DNA of 64,000 bases from Antedon mediterranea (lineage: Eukaryota > Echinodermata > Crinoidea > Comatulida > Antedonidae). The notes under the pieces were generated by a model. The model searched no databases and was not told the DNA's origin. It saw only the letters and a list, made by a program, of their open reading frames with translations. Made by a program: the position numbers and the translations under genes. Where the stretch lies: NCBI RefSeq assembly GCF_964355755.1, contig NC_092673.1, positions 33,179,648 through 33,243,647 on the forward strand. The letters run 5' to 3'. Shown here in pieces: positions 49,201-59,033 of this stretch (positions within the stretch are counted from its first letter, which is position 1; every line of letters begins with the position of its first letter).

Positions 49201-52200
49201 GTTGCATGAAACTTTTGAGGTTAGTAAAGTATTCAAAAATGCATAAAGCTCTGTCATAACTAGTTTGACAAAATAAGTGTCATATGCCCAAATAATTATA
49301 GTGATATGCCCAAATATGGTAGTGATATGACATCATCATGTCCATATATAGGCACATCAAACTTTGTTTGTCACATAAAGTTATATAGTGTAGACAGCTT
49401 TAGGTAGCCATGGTCACTTCACTTATTTCTGGGAGCCTAGAAGTTAAGTTAAGCTTTATTTAGGCTTCTTTCCACATCTTTTTTGTTTTTTAATTATTAT
49501 AGAACTTACTATAATTATTATTGTGTTTTGAGAATATATTGAATAAACTAATTAAATACTATAGCATCTTCAAAATAAGAATTGGCACTTAACACTCAAC
49601 TGTCAAAATGAGTGTCTAGGGTTACCCTCAGGTAATATTAAAAAAATAAAGTGCACATGACCAGACATTACCAAACACCCATATGCCAATCACAACACAA
49701 CAATTTGTCCTTCAGGTCAAAGGTTAAAAGTTATCGCATTTATCCGATAATCTGATTTAAATGAGTAGAATCAGAACCATCTTTGTCCCTCCTTGACTCA
49801 CTCAAGTGGTAGACACACAAACAAGCATTGCTCTTTTGGTTTTTCCCACCATTTTTCTTCATTTTAAATATAATCTCATGCAATTTGGAAAATAAGTTGA
49901 AGTAAAGAAAGAAATTTGAAAATGTTGATCTTTACAATAGTTTAGTTTGTGGTTTACTGGGAGTCCAACGCAACAATAATAATTTATTATATTATTATTA
50001 TTTAAGGGGCGTGTTCTTCCAAGGATACAAATGTACCAGATGTAGAAAAGCTGCACACAAAGATTGTTTAACAAAAAAGATCATCATGGCATGTGTGCCA
50101 AGAAGGCCCACTACATGTGAGTACAACTTTATTGTCTTTTAAATCATCGTGGTTTTCATTGTATACCATCATTGTAACAACGCTATTGTCCTTTTTATCA
50201 TCATAATTGTCATTTATATTGTCATTTTTACATTGATTCATTTGTCATTATATATCATCAATGTAACAGCATTGTCATTTATCATCATTGTCATAGATTA
50301 TCATTGTCCTTTATATATCACCATTGTCATCTCCATTGTCATTTGCATAATTGTCCTTTATATATCACCATTGTCATCTCCATTGTCATTTGCATAATTG
50401 TCCTTTATATACATTATCATTGTCCTTTATATCATCATTGTCATCTCCATTGTCCTTTATATCATTATTGTCATACATTATCATTGTCCTTTATATCATC
50501 ATTGTCATCTCCATTGTCCTTTATCATCATTGTCATACAATATCATTGTCATTTATATCATCATTGTCATCTCCATTGTCATTTATCATCATTGTCATAC
50601 ATTATCATTGTCCTTTATATCATCATCAATGTCATCACCATTGTAATTTGCATAATTGTCATTTATCATCATTTTCATACAATATCATTGTCCTTTATAT
50701 CATCATCAATGTCATCTCCGTTGTCATTTGCATAATTGACATTTATATCATCATACATTGTCGTTTTTATAAATTTTCAATGTATTTCTCTATTTTTCAT
50801 GTTTTATAATTTGATGTTACAGCCTCCAAAAAGCCAGTAATAGATGTCGCTAAAGCTAGGAGTAATTACTCAGGACTTCCTCCACCTCCTGATAATCATA
50901 CACCGGTGAAGTTTGATAAAGGTCACGTTCTTGAAATCTACGATAAAGTTGACGATTACTGGTGGATTGGATGCAATACGTCGACACTGCAAACTGGATA
51001 CATTCCCACAAAGTACCTGGTGAGTTCTTTTGGCGCAGCGTGTTAGTTCAAGTCCATGCTCATCGCATTACTTGTATCCTTTTCAATTTATCAAATGATT
51101 ATTTTGTTTCATACGCATCCAACAGCGAGTCGCTCGCCAATTACAGGACTATTTTATAATTTATCATGCTTATATAAAGTCTCATTTGAGGCTTAGGGAG
51201 TTGAAAAAGTTGTGAGTTACAACACGTTAACTACCAAGCTACAGCTACATAACTTGCCTTTGTCTTTTTCCACCATATACAATATATTTAAAAAAAAAAA
51301 AATGCTTTCCAAAATAAACGCCCCCTAAAAACTTTTCCGAAAGGGTAATACTGTAATGCTGACTAAATGAAAGCAACAGCTTAGCTCTGAGAGATAGTAT
51401 GTATGGGAAATTCAAGGGTTTTGATCATGCTACATATTGTTAGGGTGAAATTTTAAGTTAATTTATTTTTTATTTTATAGGAAAGGCCACAATATCAAGA
51501 AACAACCATCACACCAGGTAATTCAATAAGGCAGCCTGGCAGTCCACACCCACATCCTTCAAACCTGTTTGAATATAAATGGTTAGTATGTGTTTCGGTC
51601 ATTTTTCAATAAAATGTTCAAATAAAGTAAATATATAAATGAATTTTTTGTTGACCAATATTTGGGCAGTATGTGTGTCAAAGGTCAACAAAATGTTCAT
51701 AGAGTCATAATTTGTTTAAGGCCTTTAATACTTATCCCTGACCAAGTTCATGAAAAATGTACACTGCATAACACACATTGCCCTCAGCCTATAATAGTAG
51801 TTATAAATCTTGTGTTTTATTATTTTTAGGTTTGTTGGTACAATGGAACGTGCAAGTGCTAATGAACAACTAAAAGATACATCTGATGGCTGTTTCTTAG
51901 TTCGTGAAAGGGGCGAAGGTGGTGGTTATGCTATTAGTATCAGGTGAGTTTTGGTACAGGACTTAGCTTGGTGGTAAATATTTTTGTTTGCAAATTCCAG
52001 GGCTTTGGACCATTCCTCCGTGTCTGTATGCGTATGGGTAAAACCTGTGTACTAAAGTACACATTCTGTGTAGCTTGACATCAATACCACACATTTTGTG
52101 TAATGCATTTCACTCCAATCTATCATTTCACTCATTTAATAAATGCTGTGACTGATATATTTTAAACGGCAGTAGAAAACTTCATGGGGAGCCCTTTCTT

Positions 52201-55200
52201 TGGGACACCCCTATATAGTGGAAAATTTACTGTAAAATGAACAAAGTGCAATATATGTTTTAGCAATATAGTCAATCCGCATTCAGGGGACATCCCTATT
52301 AAGAAGACACCTTGTGGGTTCCAAAGTTGTCCCCTTAATAGAAGTTATCCTGAATTTACAACTATTTACAATTTTGTTTTAATTTTAGATATGACAATAC
52401 TGTTAAACATATGAAGGTGTTAGTAACAATAGACAGAATGTTCTATCTAGTTGAAGCCCATCCATTTGCAACACTTCCGGTAAGTTACCCTAAAAAAGAT
52501 ACCCTAAAAAAGTGCTTTGTAACTTGATTGCGGCTTAAGTGGTACACTGTTGTTAATGTACAGAATACAAAACAATAATAATTGCAGCGATTTATATTCT
52601 AGATAGCAATTTGACCCCCTGTCACACTTCATTGCTTGTAAGATCTAAAAGGTCATTGTTTGACTACAAAACATTGTCCTAAGACAACCTAGGCTAAGTT
52701 TACGGCTTTCGTTCTCTGGGGTGAAACCAATTTTTTGGAGGCCATAGACTCAATTTTGCATATATGGCTATGTATAGCAGTACACTATGACTTCTTTTAC
52801 AGCAACTGATAGAGTATTATCAAAAAAACACATTAGCACATGTATTTCAAGGTTTAGACAGCATCTTAAGTATACCAATACGAGAATATAACAAGCAATG
52901 TACAAGTAAGTATGCATTTTTATATAATTTTCCTTTATTTTTCTATTTTATTTTACAATTTGTGTTTATATCCTCTCCATATCTGTCGGTGTCAATCTCT
53001 TAAGCACCAATGCTTTATAATTGTTTACTTATTATTATATTATTAATTGTGACCTTATTTATTTAGCGATAATTTCTATGTTGCAAATAAGTCTAAATAA
53101 ATGTACCTATACAATACAAACCTTTCATTAATGTAATGTTTTAACTTATCAGTTTCTCTTTGCCATAATACTCATGGCTACTTTTTCAAGTGTTATGTGT
53201 TTAAATTAACTTAAAAATTATTTGCTGCTATAAGGCCATTAGAAAGTTTGTTAGATGTACTACCGTGATTTGAGCATGCATCGGATTGTCGCCCAGGGCT
53301 GCTACGTCCGCCCATGGCTGCTACCCTATCCTCAAAAAGTGTATTTACTGCCTAAATTATAACCAATACTTTTTTTTAAACATTTGCACTAATATTCCAG
53401 GCACATTGGCCTTTACACAAACATACCTCATATAATACACTAATTACAATATTTAATTAATTCATTCATTTCCATTGTCTAAACGATTCATTTCAAAGGA
53501 GAATTTATTTTGTGTCATCATTTTTGTGTAAAAAAGTTTAATTGGTTGGTGAAGCTAAACTTTGGTTTCTAATAAAGACGCGCAACACAAGGACGTAAAC
53601 GCAATGTAAGCGAATTGACCAATGAAGACCAGCACATAGCTTGTGATTGGTCAAATCATTTACATCCTTTGTTGCGTCTCTAGTGGAAACCAAAAATAAG
53701 TAACAACAAATTGGGATCATTTGGTTAATAAATTAACAAAGGAAAAATAATGGGTTGTTTTTTATCTTTTATTTTACTTTTTTTAAGAAAATGCTTAACA
53801 ATGCAATAAGAAAAATGTCCACATGAATTAGACACTACGCTCGCGCTAACCGCTCGCCAATTCGCCAATGGCGACTGAAGTCTCCATTTGGCGAAAATAA
53901 TTATTGCCTCGTTCGCCAAATTGGCGAAAATACATTTCCAAGCCTAGGCCTAGCCTGGTCGGCGTGACTTCTTATGGGAGCGAGAATTCGCCACACTTCG
54001 GTACTTTCTGACTCGGGTACACTTTTTACCACCACAGAATTTTATGTGACGACGACGTCACGATCGCCGTGTTCATTTTTTTAGCTCTGTTTAAACATGC
54101 GCAGAATTGAGTAACTAAGAAACAGCGTATACTGCAACGGCAACCCTGGCCAAAGCGCGTTTCGGCCGCCTACATAAAATGGGTTACGGCCGCTGCATAG
54201 CAAATTCAAAGCTTCTTAAATTTCTGTGGTACATTTCTTGTTTTATATAATAGATTGATAAATATTCCACTTATTAAATAATTTAATAAATCGGTAAAAT
54301 TGACGTTTCGAAGCAAATATTCCATGATGAGAGGCGACATTTTTCGACATGCCTCGTCGTGTGCGGCGAAGATTAGTTCAGAAAATGGAACAGTCCACTG
54401 CGGGGGTTATCCAATCATTAATTAACGCGCTAATACATGCATACCATGTATATTGCCTGGGCGACGGTAATTTAGTAATATGCGGAGAACTGAATGCCCT
54501 GTAAGGAAAATGGTAATCACTGATATTTATGGTAGGGATTATTTTTTTCAGGGGTTGGTCTTGTTGGCCTCTTCGCACGAGGTCCACGCAAAGTCAAATA
54601 AAACGATGTGTTTTATCAAACAGAAATATAAATTAGCTTCAATTCAATACTAAATTAGCCAGATTTTGATAATCAGAAAGACTCAAAAAATCAATTTTTA
54701 TCGTTAAAATTTACATTTGAGGCGGATGTACATAATAATAATAACCGATTTACATATCAAAAGAGTATTTAAAGCCTGATAACATGCAACAAAAATTACT
54801 CCACCACCTATTATGGACCTTGTGCGATCGGGTGCGAAAATGGGTAGGTGTTTTCCAAAGTTATTTTTAGCGCGCGGATTTCGGCTCACCCCTCATTTTT
54901 AACTCGCGTTTTCTATTAAAATATTTAATAAACATAGATTATAAATATATAAAAATAATAAAGTTCTTTCCAGGCGTATAATTTTTATTCTCATGGGTAC
55001 ATAAGAAATAGTATATTTTTAACTTCAAAGACACGTCACTTTTTGAAATTTCACGAACGTGTTAAAATCGCGGTAACGAAAATCAGGTTCATTGGGATAC
55101 CTAATAATAATATAAATGTAAAAGAAATAAAATTTAAAAAAAATACATGCATTATTTATTTAATAAACATTTTTTCGAATTTTTATGGTTTTTTAAATTT

Positions 55201-58200
55201 GGCTAAAGGATTTTCAATTTGGCTAATGTTTCTCAAAACCTTTTGCCATTTTGGCGAACGAAAATTTGACCTTAGCGCGAGCGTAGAGACATAAAACAAG
55301 CATTTAAGTCAAATATTACAATTTATTTTGTTTCAGATTTGCTTTAACCAACAAATAAAATACTTTTTTATAATATATAATGTTTAAAAATAATACTGAT
55401 AAATTTGTTTCTGCTTTTATTTAAATGTATTCAGCATAAAAAAATTACTTAAATTAAATTATTAAACCAATAGTATGCATGAATAATTTTCCTTATTGCA
55501 TCTTATATTTCACCTTAGAATCCTGCATGTTAAGATGTTGTACCTTAAGCCTGGCACATATGAGAGCTAATTGACAGATATACAGTAGCACACTCAAAAC
55601 CAGAAAATTGCCAAAAGACGATAGGTTCTATGCATATACAAGATTTTGTGCATTGAAATTAGTTTTATAGTCCACTCGCAGTGAAAAATTACATATTTCT
55701 CTCACATGTTCTGCATTTACCAGGTACATGTAAAGTATCTTGTCTTCTGACAGTAACGTTAATCCCATATGAGATAATGTATGACGTCTTAATATACAGT
55801 AGCCTCTATTATCTATGTGTTATGTGAACGATTTTCTTACCGGAAACTTTTCAGCTGATTAGTTAGTGCGTCCTAGTTAGTAGACCATGGTTCAAAAGCT
55901 AGCATGGTCATTTTTTTTTTCAAATACTGCAGACGCAATACTGCCGGCTGTTTATACTCCTTAGACATAATACAGTATAATCGGCTGCTAAATAAATTTA
56001 CGGACGCACACTGCAAGAAAAGGGCTATTCACGCCGTATATCTCGCGTGTGCCAGGCTTTCGGAAGTATAAACATTTCGTGTTCATAATCGATGTTTGTT
56101 TCCTTACCTTTCCTGCATGTTGTAAATCAAGTTCATTACTGAACACTTCGTTTTGCAGCACCTCAAAGAAACCCGCTTTCTCCAAGGCATTCGGTTTGTA
56201 GTTCAACAAATAATCATACCACACCTCCTACGGACAATGGTATAACACATGCATGTATGTAATATTAGAATCCTTTTAAACCAGTTACAGTAGTTTATAA
56301 TGTGCATGTTATATTTTAAAAAATATTTAAATGTAAAAAATATGTGTGTATAAACATACACCACTTGAATATTCCTTCACAAAACATTGCATGCCTTGAA
56401 AACAAACTGCAATAAAGATACCTATACTGCATGAAAACACGATTATTTTTCCCATCCTTTTAAGGCTTCCTTTTAGTTCCAAGTCTACAATCAATATAAG
56501 GGAGCTATTTTCAATAGCCTAGGACTTGTTTCAATTGCACATTACGTCATTTGTCCAAGTCATCGTCCAGCTCTCTAAAATTGATTACAATTTTTGCGTA
56601 CATTTGTGTATCCATTTACACTAGTGTTTATTCTCGTGGTTTGTGTTGCACATGTTTTTGCTTCTGTCATATTCTTAATTTCACCATTCAAACAATCTAA
56701 TATACAATGACCTTTGTCATGGTTGCGCTAAGGCCAACTTGAACAGTGTTGTACGACGAGGCCCGAAAAAATTAGACATGTTTTAAGTTCTTCCGACGAC
56801 CTAATCTGAAGACGACTTGTCTCATCGAGATTCAACTCGGGCAGCACAGGCAAGTCCAGGCGTTTAATCGGGCCTCGTCATACGATGCTTTCTGAGTTGG
56901 CCTTTAAAATTATTAGTTCAGGTTTTTCTGTAAGACCTAAACTACAGCCACCTGCACTGCATACTAACTGCTTTTGCTTTGGTGTAGGGTTAACAATTAA
57001 TAATTATCATCGCCATCATAACTTACCATTACTTAAACCGCAATTCTATTGTCAGAGTTAATAAACAGGGCAGAAACGTATTTTAATTCATGTATTTTGA
57101 ATTATGTTTTTGAAAATTATTTAAAACGGATTAAGAAGAAAAAATGTACACAGATTATAAATTTTAAAAACATGGTTCTCATCAGATTACCAAAATTAGG
57201 CAAAGTTGGGCCTGGTAGAACTTGGGTGGGAAACTGTGTGGGAATATTGGGTACTTACCACATAGACCCTTCAAAGAGTGATATGCTATCTGGCTGCAGT
57301 AGCATGTCAGAGGCATGGATTTTCTGTGCCATAGTGACTGTATCCTCAGGCAAGATGCTTTACTCCATTGCCTCATCCTTCAGATGGGATGTAACGTTGT
57401 CAAACACATTAATTTGCATGTCCACAATGGAAAGACTGTGCATGTATTGTATTTATCAAACATGATGATACTCCGCTTTTATGCATGCATGAAAATAACT
57501 ATAAAATAAATTATATATAAATAAAATGTTTTTATATTAGACATAAAATATTGCCATAGTATTCACATATAAATGCTATGTACAATATTCATTGAAATAC
57601 AATACTTTTCTAAAACCAAATTATATAAGGTATTCATAGTACAGTAGTGCTATCATAAATACTGGGTAATACAGTATTTGTACATTCACACATTCTGTAG
57701 ATCTAGAAGCAGTGGCATAGTACAAGATTTATACACAGTAGTGCAATAGTACAGTATTCTACATTACATTGACATACAGTATTCTACATTGCATTGACAT
57801 ACAGTAGTACAGTATTCTACATTGCATTGACATACAGTATTCTACATTGCATTGACATACAGTATTCTACATTGCATTGACATACAGTATTCTACATTGT
57901 ATTGACATACAGTATTCTACATTACATTGACATACAGTATTCTACATTGCATTGACATATAGTAGTACAGTATTCTACATTATAAGTGTTTTCTTACCAT
58001 TTGATTAGTTGTTTTGAATTATGTGCCATGCGTTATTTGTATACTATTGCATGGTAAAAGGTACTAGGGGAACATTCAGACTAAACAATTTAAGGTTCGG
58101 ATTAATTGAATAAAAGTGAATTTAAAAATTATGAGGTAGATAATATACAGATTTTGAATAAGTATATTAAATGTATTCCTTTTGTAATATATGTTATTAC

Positions 58201-58841
58201 TTACAGCTCAAAAAAATGTGGTAAGCTACGGAACAGCACTTTATGACTTCTCAGCCCGTGGAATAAGAGAGCTGTCACTAAAAACTGGCCAGACAGTTGC
58301 AATTATTAGCAAGGCAGGTGGACACAGGGGATGGTGGAAAGGAAGGGTTGGAGATAAGGTAATGTAATATAGCGCCACCCCCCCCCCCCCCCCCCAGTGT
58401 TATCCTCCTCCCCCCCCCCCACCCCCAATAAATAAACTTAAATCATCTCAATGTACAAGATAGAATATTAGGTTAAGTACAGCGTTATTTGTACTGTGAC
58501 ACAATAGTCTTAAAGGACGAGAAAGGAAGAATAAACAAAGGGTGATAACTGCAGATGTCCACTGTTTGCTCTGATGGTTTTCAATCATGGAATCTGAACT
58601 CCTAGCCTCAAACTCTTTAAACATGCATATTTTTAGAAAGATGTTTTCTTTCTTTTAGATAGTCAAACCCAATGTTTACTGCAGTGACTTCTACATTATT
58701 GCAGTAAAAGTGTAAAAATTCTGATCTCTTAATAAAATAGAATTCAGCAATGTCTACATTTAAGCGTGTTGCTTATATTCTGTGTTTTTTTTTTTCCAGG
58801 AGGGTTATTTTCCATCAACATATGTGCAGGAGGAAGACTGA
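27573..58841 (+). CDS. VAV: Vav guanine nucleotide exchange factor, complete, 23 exons
   Basis: Rho/Rac GEF and adaptor acting below tyrosine kinases; 844 aa (human VAV1 845). Exons: 27573-27779, 33330-33446, 33870-33928, 34949-35014, 35865-35976, 36633-36731, 36953-37021, 37429-37626, 38178-38273, 39963-40108, 40485-40577, 41461-41524, 47915-47998, 48783-48901, 49124-49219, 50007-50116, 50823-51019, 51481-51581, 51830-51943, 52389-52479, 52803-52905, 58207-58358, 58800-58841. All junctions are GT-AG and phases close. Domains: CH 1-120 ([12 protein letters not shown]), acidic 129-187 with inhibitory tyrosines Y142 (DIYKNL), Y159 (EIYETM), Y172 (GIYDDL), DH about 192-380 ([19 protein letters not shown]), PH about 393-510, C1 516-567 (HxxxC...CTRC...H..C...C zinc ligands all present), SH3 585-645 with LPPPP insert, SH2 677-770 (FLVRER, R703), SH3 786-843 ending PSTYVQEED. 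Nothing essential is missing. The ATG matches the family N-terminus (WxxCxxWLIxC). Confidence 0.96.
30515..30592 (-). pseudogene. tRNA-Thr(AGT)-like sequence
   Basis: On the minus strand box A TGGTCTAGAGG and box B GGTTCAAGCCC are intact. The anticodon arm CCAGG-CTAGTAA-TCTGG pairs well and carries AGT with the usual Thr loop. Only five of seven acceptor pairs and three T-stem pairs form, so it is a tRNA relic or SINE head. It is flanked by inverted TACTTTATA / TATAATATACTTTG-like sequences. Confidence 0.5.
31245..31480 (-). mobile_element. tRNA-derived SINE in Vav intron 1
   Basis: On the minus strand: CAGTGGCATAACGGCTAATG (box A TGGCATAACGG), a weak box B AGTTTGAGGCT, a body of about 150 bp, and a tail CAATAAAGTTATCAATCAAT. 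It differs from the composite SINE family at 48 kb. Confidence 0.5.
31694..31729. mobile_element. Palindromic mini-element with perfect 7-bp flanking repeats
   Basis: The core (31701-31722) is the 11-bp arm CATGGAGGTAT directly joined to its reverse complement ATACCTCCATG. Both sides carry CTATAAC (31694-31700 and 31723-31729). It has the same arm as the element at 8390 and no internal sequence. Confidence 0.65.
32907..33047. mobile_element. MITE, family E (AGGCCAACTCAGACAGC ends), copy 1
   Basis: TA then AAGGCCAACTCAGACAGCC at the left, GCTGTCTGAGTTGGCCT at the right. An inner inverted pair GTCAGGAGAAC / TCTCCTGACGACG is present. It lies in Vav intron 1. Confidence 0.75.
35170..35775. repeat. 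Diverged tandem repeat, about 150 bp unit, in Vav intron 4
   Basis: Four imperfect copies of (A)CTGTGATCTCACCCACTCTT, AACAACTTGGCACCC and CAGGCAGTAATAGCACTTAC. Homology between copies is moderate, so the array is old. Confidence 0.6.
36004..36414. repeat. 57-bp minisatellite in Vav intron 5 made from a family-C MITE
   Basis: The array begins CAGTAGAACTCCTCCATTGG (family-C end). It then has about 7 near-identical units of GGAGACACCCCTAAGGGACA, CTTTGCAATGAAACAAATGA and GGGGACACTCCTATCCA. It begins about 28 bases after the exon 5 donor. No right family-C end is seen. Confidence 0.85.
36840..37375. repeat. Diverged short repeats with ATTTGCAT octamers, Vav introns 6-7
   Basis: Repeated AAGCAGGTGGTG(A/C)A(T/C)TTA and CATTTGCATA motifs at loose 50-70-bp spacing. 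The exact octamer ATTTGCAT occurs at 36879, 37075, 37166, 37216 and 37357. Exon 7 (36953-37021) sits inside the repeat field. Confidence 0.6.
37775..38045. repeat. Polypurine / G-run tract in Vav intron 8
   Basis: About 270 bases nearly all purine on the plus strand: runs of 9-11 G, then AAAGAAGGAGGGGG, GGGGAGCCCAAAAGAAGGA and GAAGAAGGAGGTGGGTGG units of 20-25 bp. It could form triplex or G-quadruplex structures. ORFs here are composition artefacts. Confidence 0.85.
38286..39851. mobile_element. GTTATCCGCA-ended element filling Vav intron 9
   Basis: The left end is a perfect hairpin GTTATCCGC-ATTCA-GCGGATAAC (38286-38308) that recurs 66 bp later (38352-38374). The right end is GTGCGGATAAC (39851). 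Inside are loose repeats with GTGACGTCATCATATGGCC-type motifs near 39070, 39262 and 39438. It starts 12 bases after the exon 9 donor and ends 111 bases before the exon 10 acceptor. I found no transposase ORF and no clear target duplication. Confidence 0.5.
40154..40286. mobile_element. MITE, family A, copy 3
   Basis: TA then AAGCCTTGTCTACACTAAAC, two CACTACCATATTT(T/G)-type repeats, then GTTTGATAGTGTAGACAGAG. It lies in Vav intron 10. Confidence 0.75.
40960..41440 (+). mobile_element. L1-like LINE 3' fragment abutting the Vav exon 12 acceptor
   Basis: The plus-strand frame reads [20 protein letters not shown] then IWN, then [20 protein letters not shown] and [13 protein letters not shown]. 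ExIEVSHLFxxCPxVKxxW with a following IIFG is the zinc-binding C-terminal region of L1/Tx1-type ORF2. A 3' UTR ends in an A-run at about 41421-41432 and AATAATA. Exon 12 starts at 41461. Confidence 0.65.
43065..43085 (+). other. Candidate 21-nt microexon in Vav intron 12
   Basis: A long pyrimidine tract and TTTTTAG precede 21 bases (CTTGTTATGGAGAAATTTTG + G) and a GTAGGT donor. The seven codons (LVMEKFW) are open. Flanking exons 12 and 13 meet in phase 0, so inclusion would keep the frame and add seven residues to the PH domain. There is no direct proof of use. Confidence 0.25.
43512..43637. mobile_element. MITE, family B, copy in Vav intron 12
   Basis: AAGCTTAATTTCAACTATG at the left, GTTGGAACCAAGCTT then TA at the right. 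Inside are TGTGACCAATCACATGGC and CTTGTGATTGGTCAAATTAC, as in the other family-B copies. Confidence 0.75.
44491..44662. mobile_element. MITE, family A, copy 4, with three internal repeats
   Basis: TA then AAGCTCTGATGTACACTATC, three copies of CCCAAATATGGTGGTGATATG-type sequence, and TTTGATAGTGTACACAGAGC then TT and TA. The TIR ends and TA flanks are clean. Confidence 0.85.
44741..45397. repeat. Two-stage minisatellite (35 bp then 20 bp units) in Vav intron 12
   Basis: About seven copies of a 35-bp unit (GATCCGCCTTACTTTGAATA + GAGCAGTCCGTCTTT) pass into about twenty copies of a 20-bp unit TCTTTCAATAGAGCAGTCCG. The short unit equals the long unit without 15 bases (GATCCGCCTTACTTT). Most 20-bp copies are identical. 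Confidence 0.92.
46171..46195. repeat. (TA)n microsatellite
   Basis: A run of about 12 TA dinucleotides in Vav intron 12. Confidence 0.85.
46319..47205. mobile_element. Family-C MITE with internal 90-bp minisatellite (nine copies)
   Basis: The left end is TACAGTAGGACCCCCATTAA then GGGGACAC. The right end is GGGTGTCCCCATAACAGGGG then TTGTACTGTA. Between them nine units of 90 bp (GCTAATTGAGGCGTTTTTGG, TAAACAAGGCAAAATCTTTG, AACACTGTGGCCAACCCCTA, TTCAGAGGACACCCCTATTA, AGGGGACACT) are almost identical. The 90-bp period is divisible by 3, so a 243-codon frame stays open by chance. It lies in Vav intron 12. Confidence 0.9.
47398..47510. mobile_element. Diverged family-C MITE fragment
   Basis: GGACACTCAAGGGGACACTT, TGTGAAACGATAAAGG and CTCCTTAATAGAGGTTCTTT are in family-C order. 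It lies near the 3' end of Vav intron 12. Confidence 0.5.
48112..48425 (+). mobile_element. Composite SINE: 5S rRNA-like head + tRNA-like segment + body
   Basis: 48114-48233 follows 5S rRNA closely: TACGGCCATACTGCGTTGAA, CACCGGTTCTCGTCAGATCA, CCGAAGTTAAGCAACGTTGG, GCCCGGTTGCGTTCTGGATG, GGAGACCGTCTAGAA, GGCGGGTGCTGTA. Next, at 48240-48300, a tRNA-like part has box A TGGTGTAATGG and box B GGTTCGAGGTT. The body follows (CCTTAGGCAAGATGCTTTAC, GGCGCTGCACTGCTGGCTGC, CCGAATTTCCTCA). A short A-rich tail with TAATACAAAATACAAAA repeats ends it. It lies in Vav intron 13. Confidence 0.85.
48500..48712 (+). mobile_element. Older tRNA-SINE copy, same family, in Vav intron 13
   Basis: GCGTTATATGGTTAGGTATT, GAATTAGTATACGAGAGGCG, ACAAGATGCTTTATTTGCAT, TGCTGTGGGTCCATAGATGA and CAAATTTTCTCAGTTTCCC follow the copy just upstream, without the 5S head. 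Confidence 0.65.
49244..49402. mobile_element. MITE, family A, copy 5
   Basis: TA then AAGCTCTGTCATAACTAGTT, repeated GCCCAAATATGGTAGTGATA, and GTTATATAGTGTAGACAGCTT then TA (two bases lost from the end). It lies 24 bases after the exon 15 donor in Vav intron 15. Confidence 0.8.
50150..50775. repeat. Degenerate short tandem repeat of CATTGTC / ATCATCATTG in Vav intron 16
   Basis: About 600 bases of mixed units such as TTGTCCTTTATATCATCA and TTGTCATCTCCATTGTCATT. The spacing is irregular. The overlapping plus-strand ORFs are repeat artefacts. Confidence 0.9.
52180..52350. mobile_element. Family-C MITE in Vav intron 19
   Basis: CAGTAGAAAACTTCATGGGG, GGGACACCCCTATATAGTGG, CATTCAGGGGACATCCCTAT and GTTGTCCCCTTAATAGAAGT are in the family-C order and orientation. 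Its end lies about 40 bases before exon 20. Confidence 0.65.
53555..53698. mobile_element. MITE, family B, copy in Vav intron 21
   Basis: AACTTTGGTTTCTAATAAAG at the left and CTCTAGTGGAAACCAAAAAT at the right. Inside are ACACAAGGACGTAAACGCAA and CTTGTGATTGGTCAAATCAT. This copy retains ACAAGGACGTAAACGC, the motif at which the SWT1 intron 11 array ends. Confidence 0.75.
53830..55291. mobile_element. TIR transposon with 15-bp perfect ends and AGACA target duplication
   Basis: CTACGCTCGCGCTAA (53835-53849) and its exact complement TTAGCGCGAGCGTAG (55272-55286) bound a 1,452-bp element. AGACA lies directly outside on both sides (53830-53834, 55287-55291). Near each end TTCGCCAA / TTGGCGAA or TTGGCTAA motifs recur many times. 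The interior is more CpG-rich than the intron around it. No ORF over about 75 codons or known transposase is seen, so it is non-autonomous. Confidence 0.75.
55292..56728. other. Middle of Vav intron 21, nothing identified
   Basis: AT-rich intron sequence. I see no exon, RNA gene or recognisable element here. Confidence 0.4.
56729..56906. mobile_element. MITE, family E, copy 2
   Basis: TA then AGGCCAACTTGAACAGTGTT at the left and GATGCTTTCTGAGTTGGCCTT then TA at the right. GTACGACGAGGCCCG and CGGGCCTCGTCATACGA are inverted inside. Confidence 0.75.
57170..57480 (+). mobile_element. Composite 5S + tRNA-like SINE, second copy (diverged)
   Basis: The 5S-like part reads GGTTCTCATCAGATTACCAA, AATTAGGCAAAGTTGGGCCT, GGTAGAACTTGGGTGGGAAA, CTGTGTGGGAATATTGGGTA. 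Then come GAGTGATATGCTATCTGGC, TAGCATGTCAGAGGCATGGA and CCTCAGGCAAGATGCTTTAC as in the 48.1-kb copy. The same order of parts shows a real composite family. Confidence 0.75.
57752..57975. repeat. 25-bp minisatellite in Vav intron 21
   Basis: About eight copies of ACAGTATTCTACATTGCATT + GACAT, some separated by an extra ACAGTAGT. Confidence 0.85.
58376..58432. repeat. Poly-C tracts in Vav intron 22
   Basis: Two C-runs of 18 or more and 10 or more bases separated by AGTGTTATCCTCCT. Exact lengths may be unreliable in the assembly. Confidence 0.8.
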
Positions 58842-59027
58842 TGGAAGCATTGAATTTATATTAAAGACCAAAATATTTGACTCTTTTGAGACCAGCAAAC
58901 ATATCGATCAATGTGCATATCAGACTGCCCTTGTTAACTCTCCTTATCGACCAATCAAAGTTTCTTAAATTCCATTCCTTTTATCTGGCTATTGTGTTGT
59001 CATTCTTCTGATATGATTCCTAACCAG

Positions 59028-59033
59028 AATAAA
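59028..59033 (+). terminator. Possible Vav polyadenylation signal
   Basis: AATAAA 187 bases after the Vav stop codon. A second AATAAA is at 59834-59839. Which is used cannot be told from the sequence. Confidence 0.35.

Noticed and set aside
50149-50809. Overlapping ORFs rich in His/Ile/Ser in three frames
   Set aside because: Low-complexity CATTGTC repeat in a Vav intron; all three frames are open, which is typical of simple repeats.
54349-54504. 52-codon Arg-rich ORF ([14 protein letters not shown]...) ending near a GTAAGG
   Set aside because: It looks protein-like and lies inside the 1.45-kb TIR element, but it is short and matches no transposase I know. Kept as part of the element only.
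57049-57465. 138-codon plus-strand ORF
   Set aside because: It runs through the 5S-tRNA SINE, so it is not a gene.
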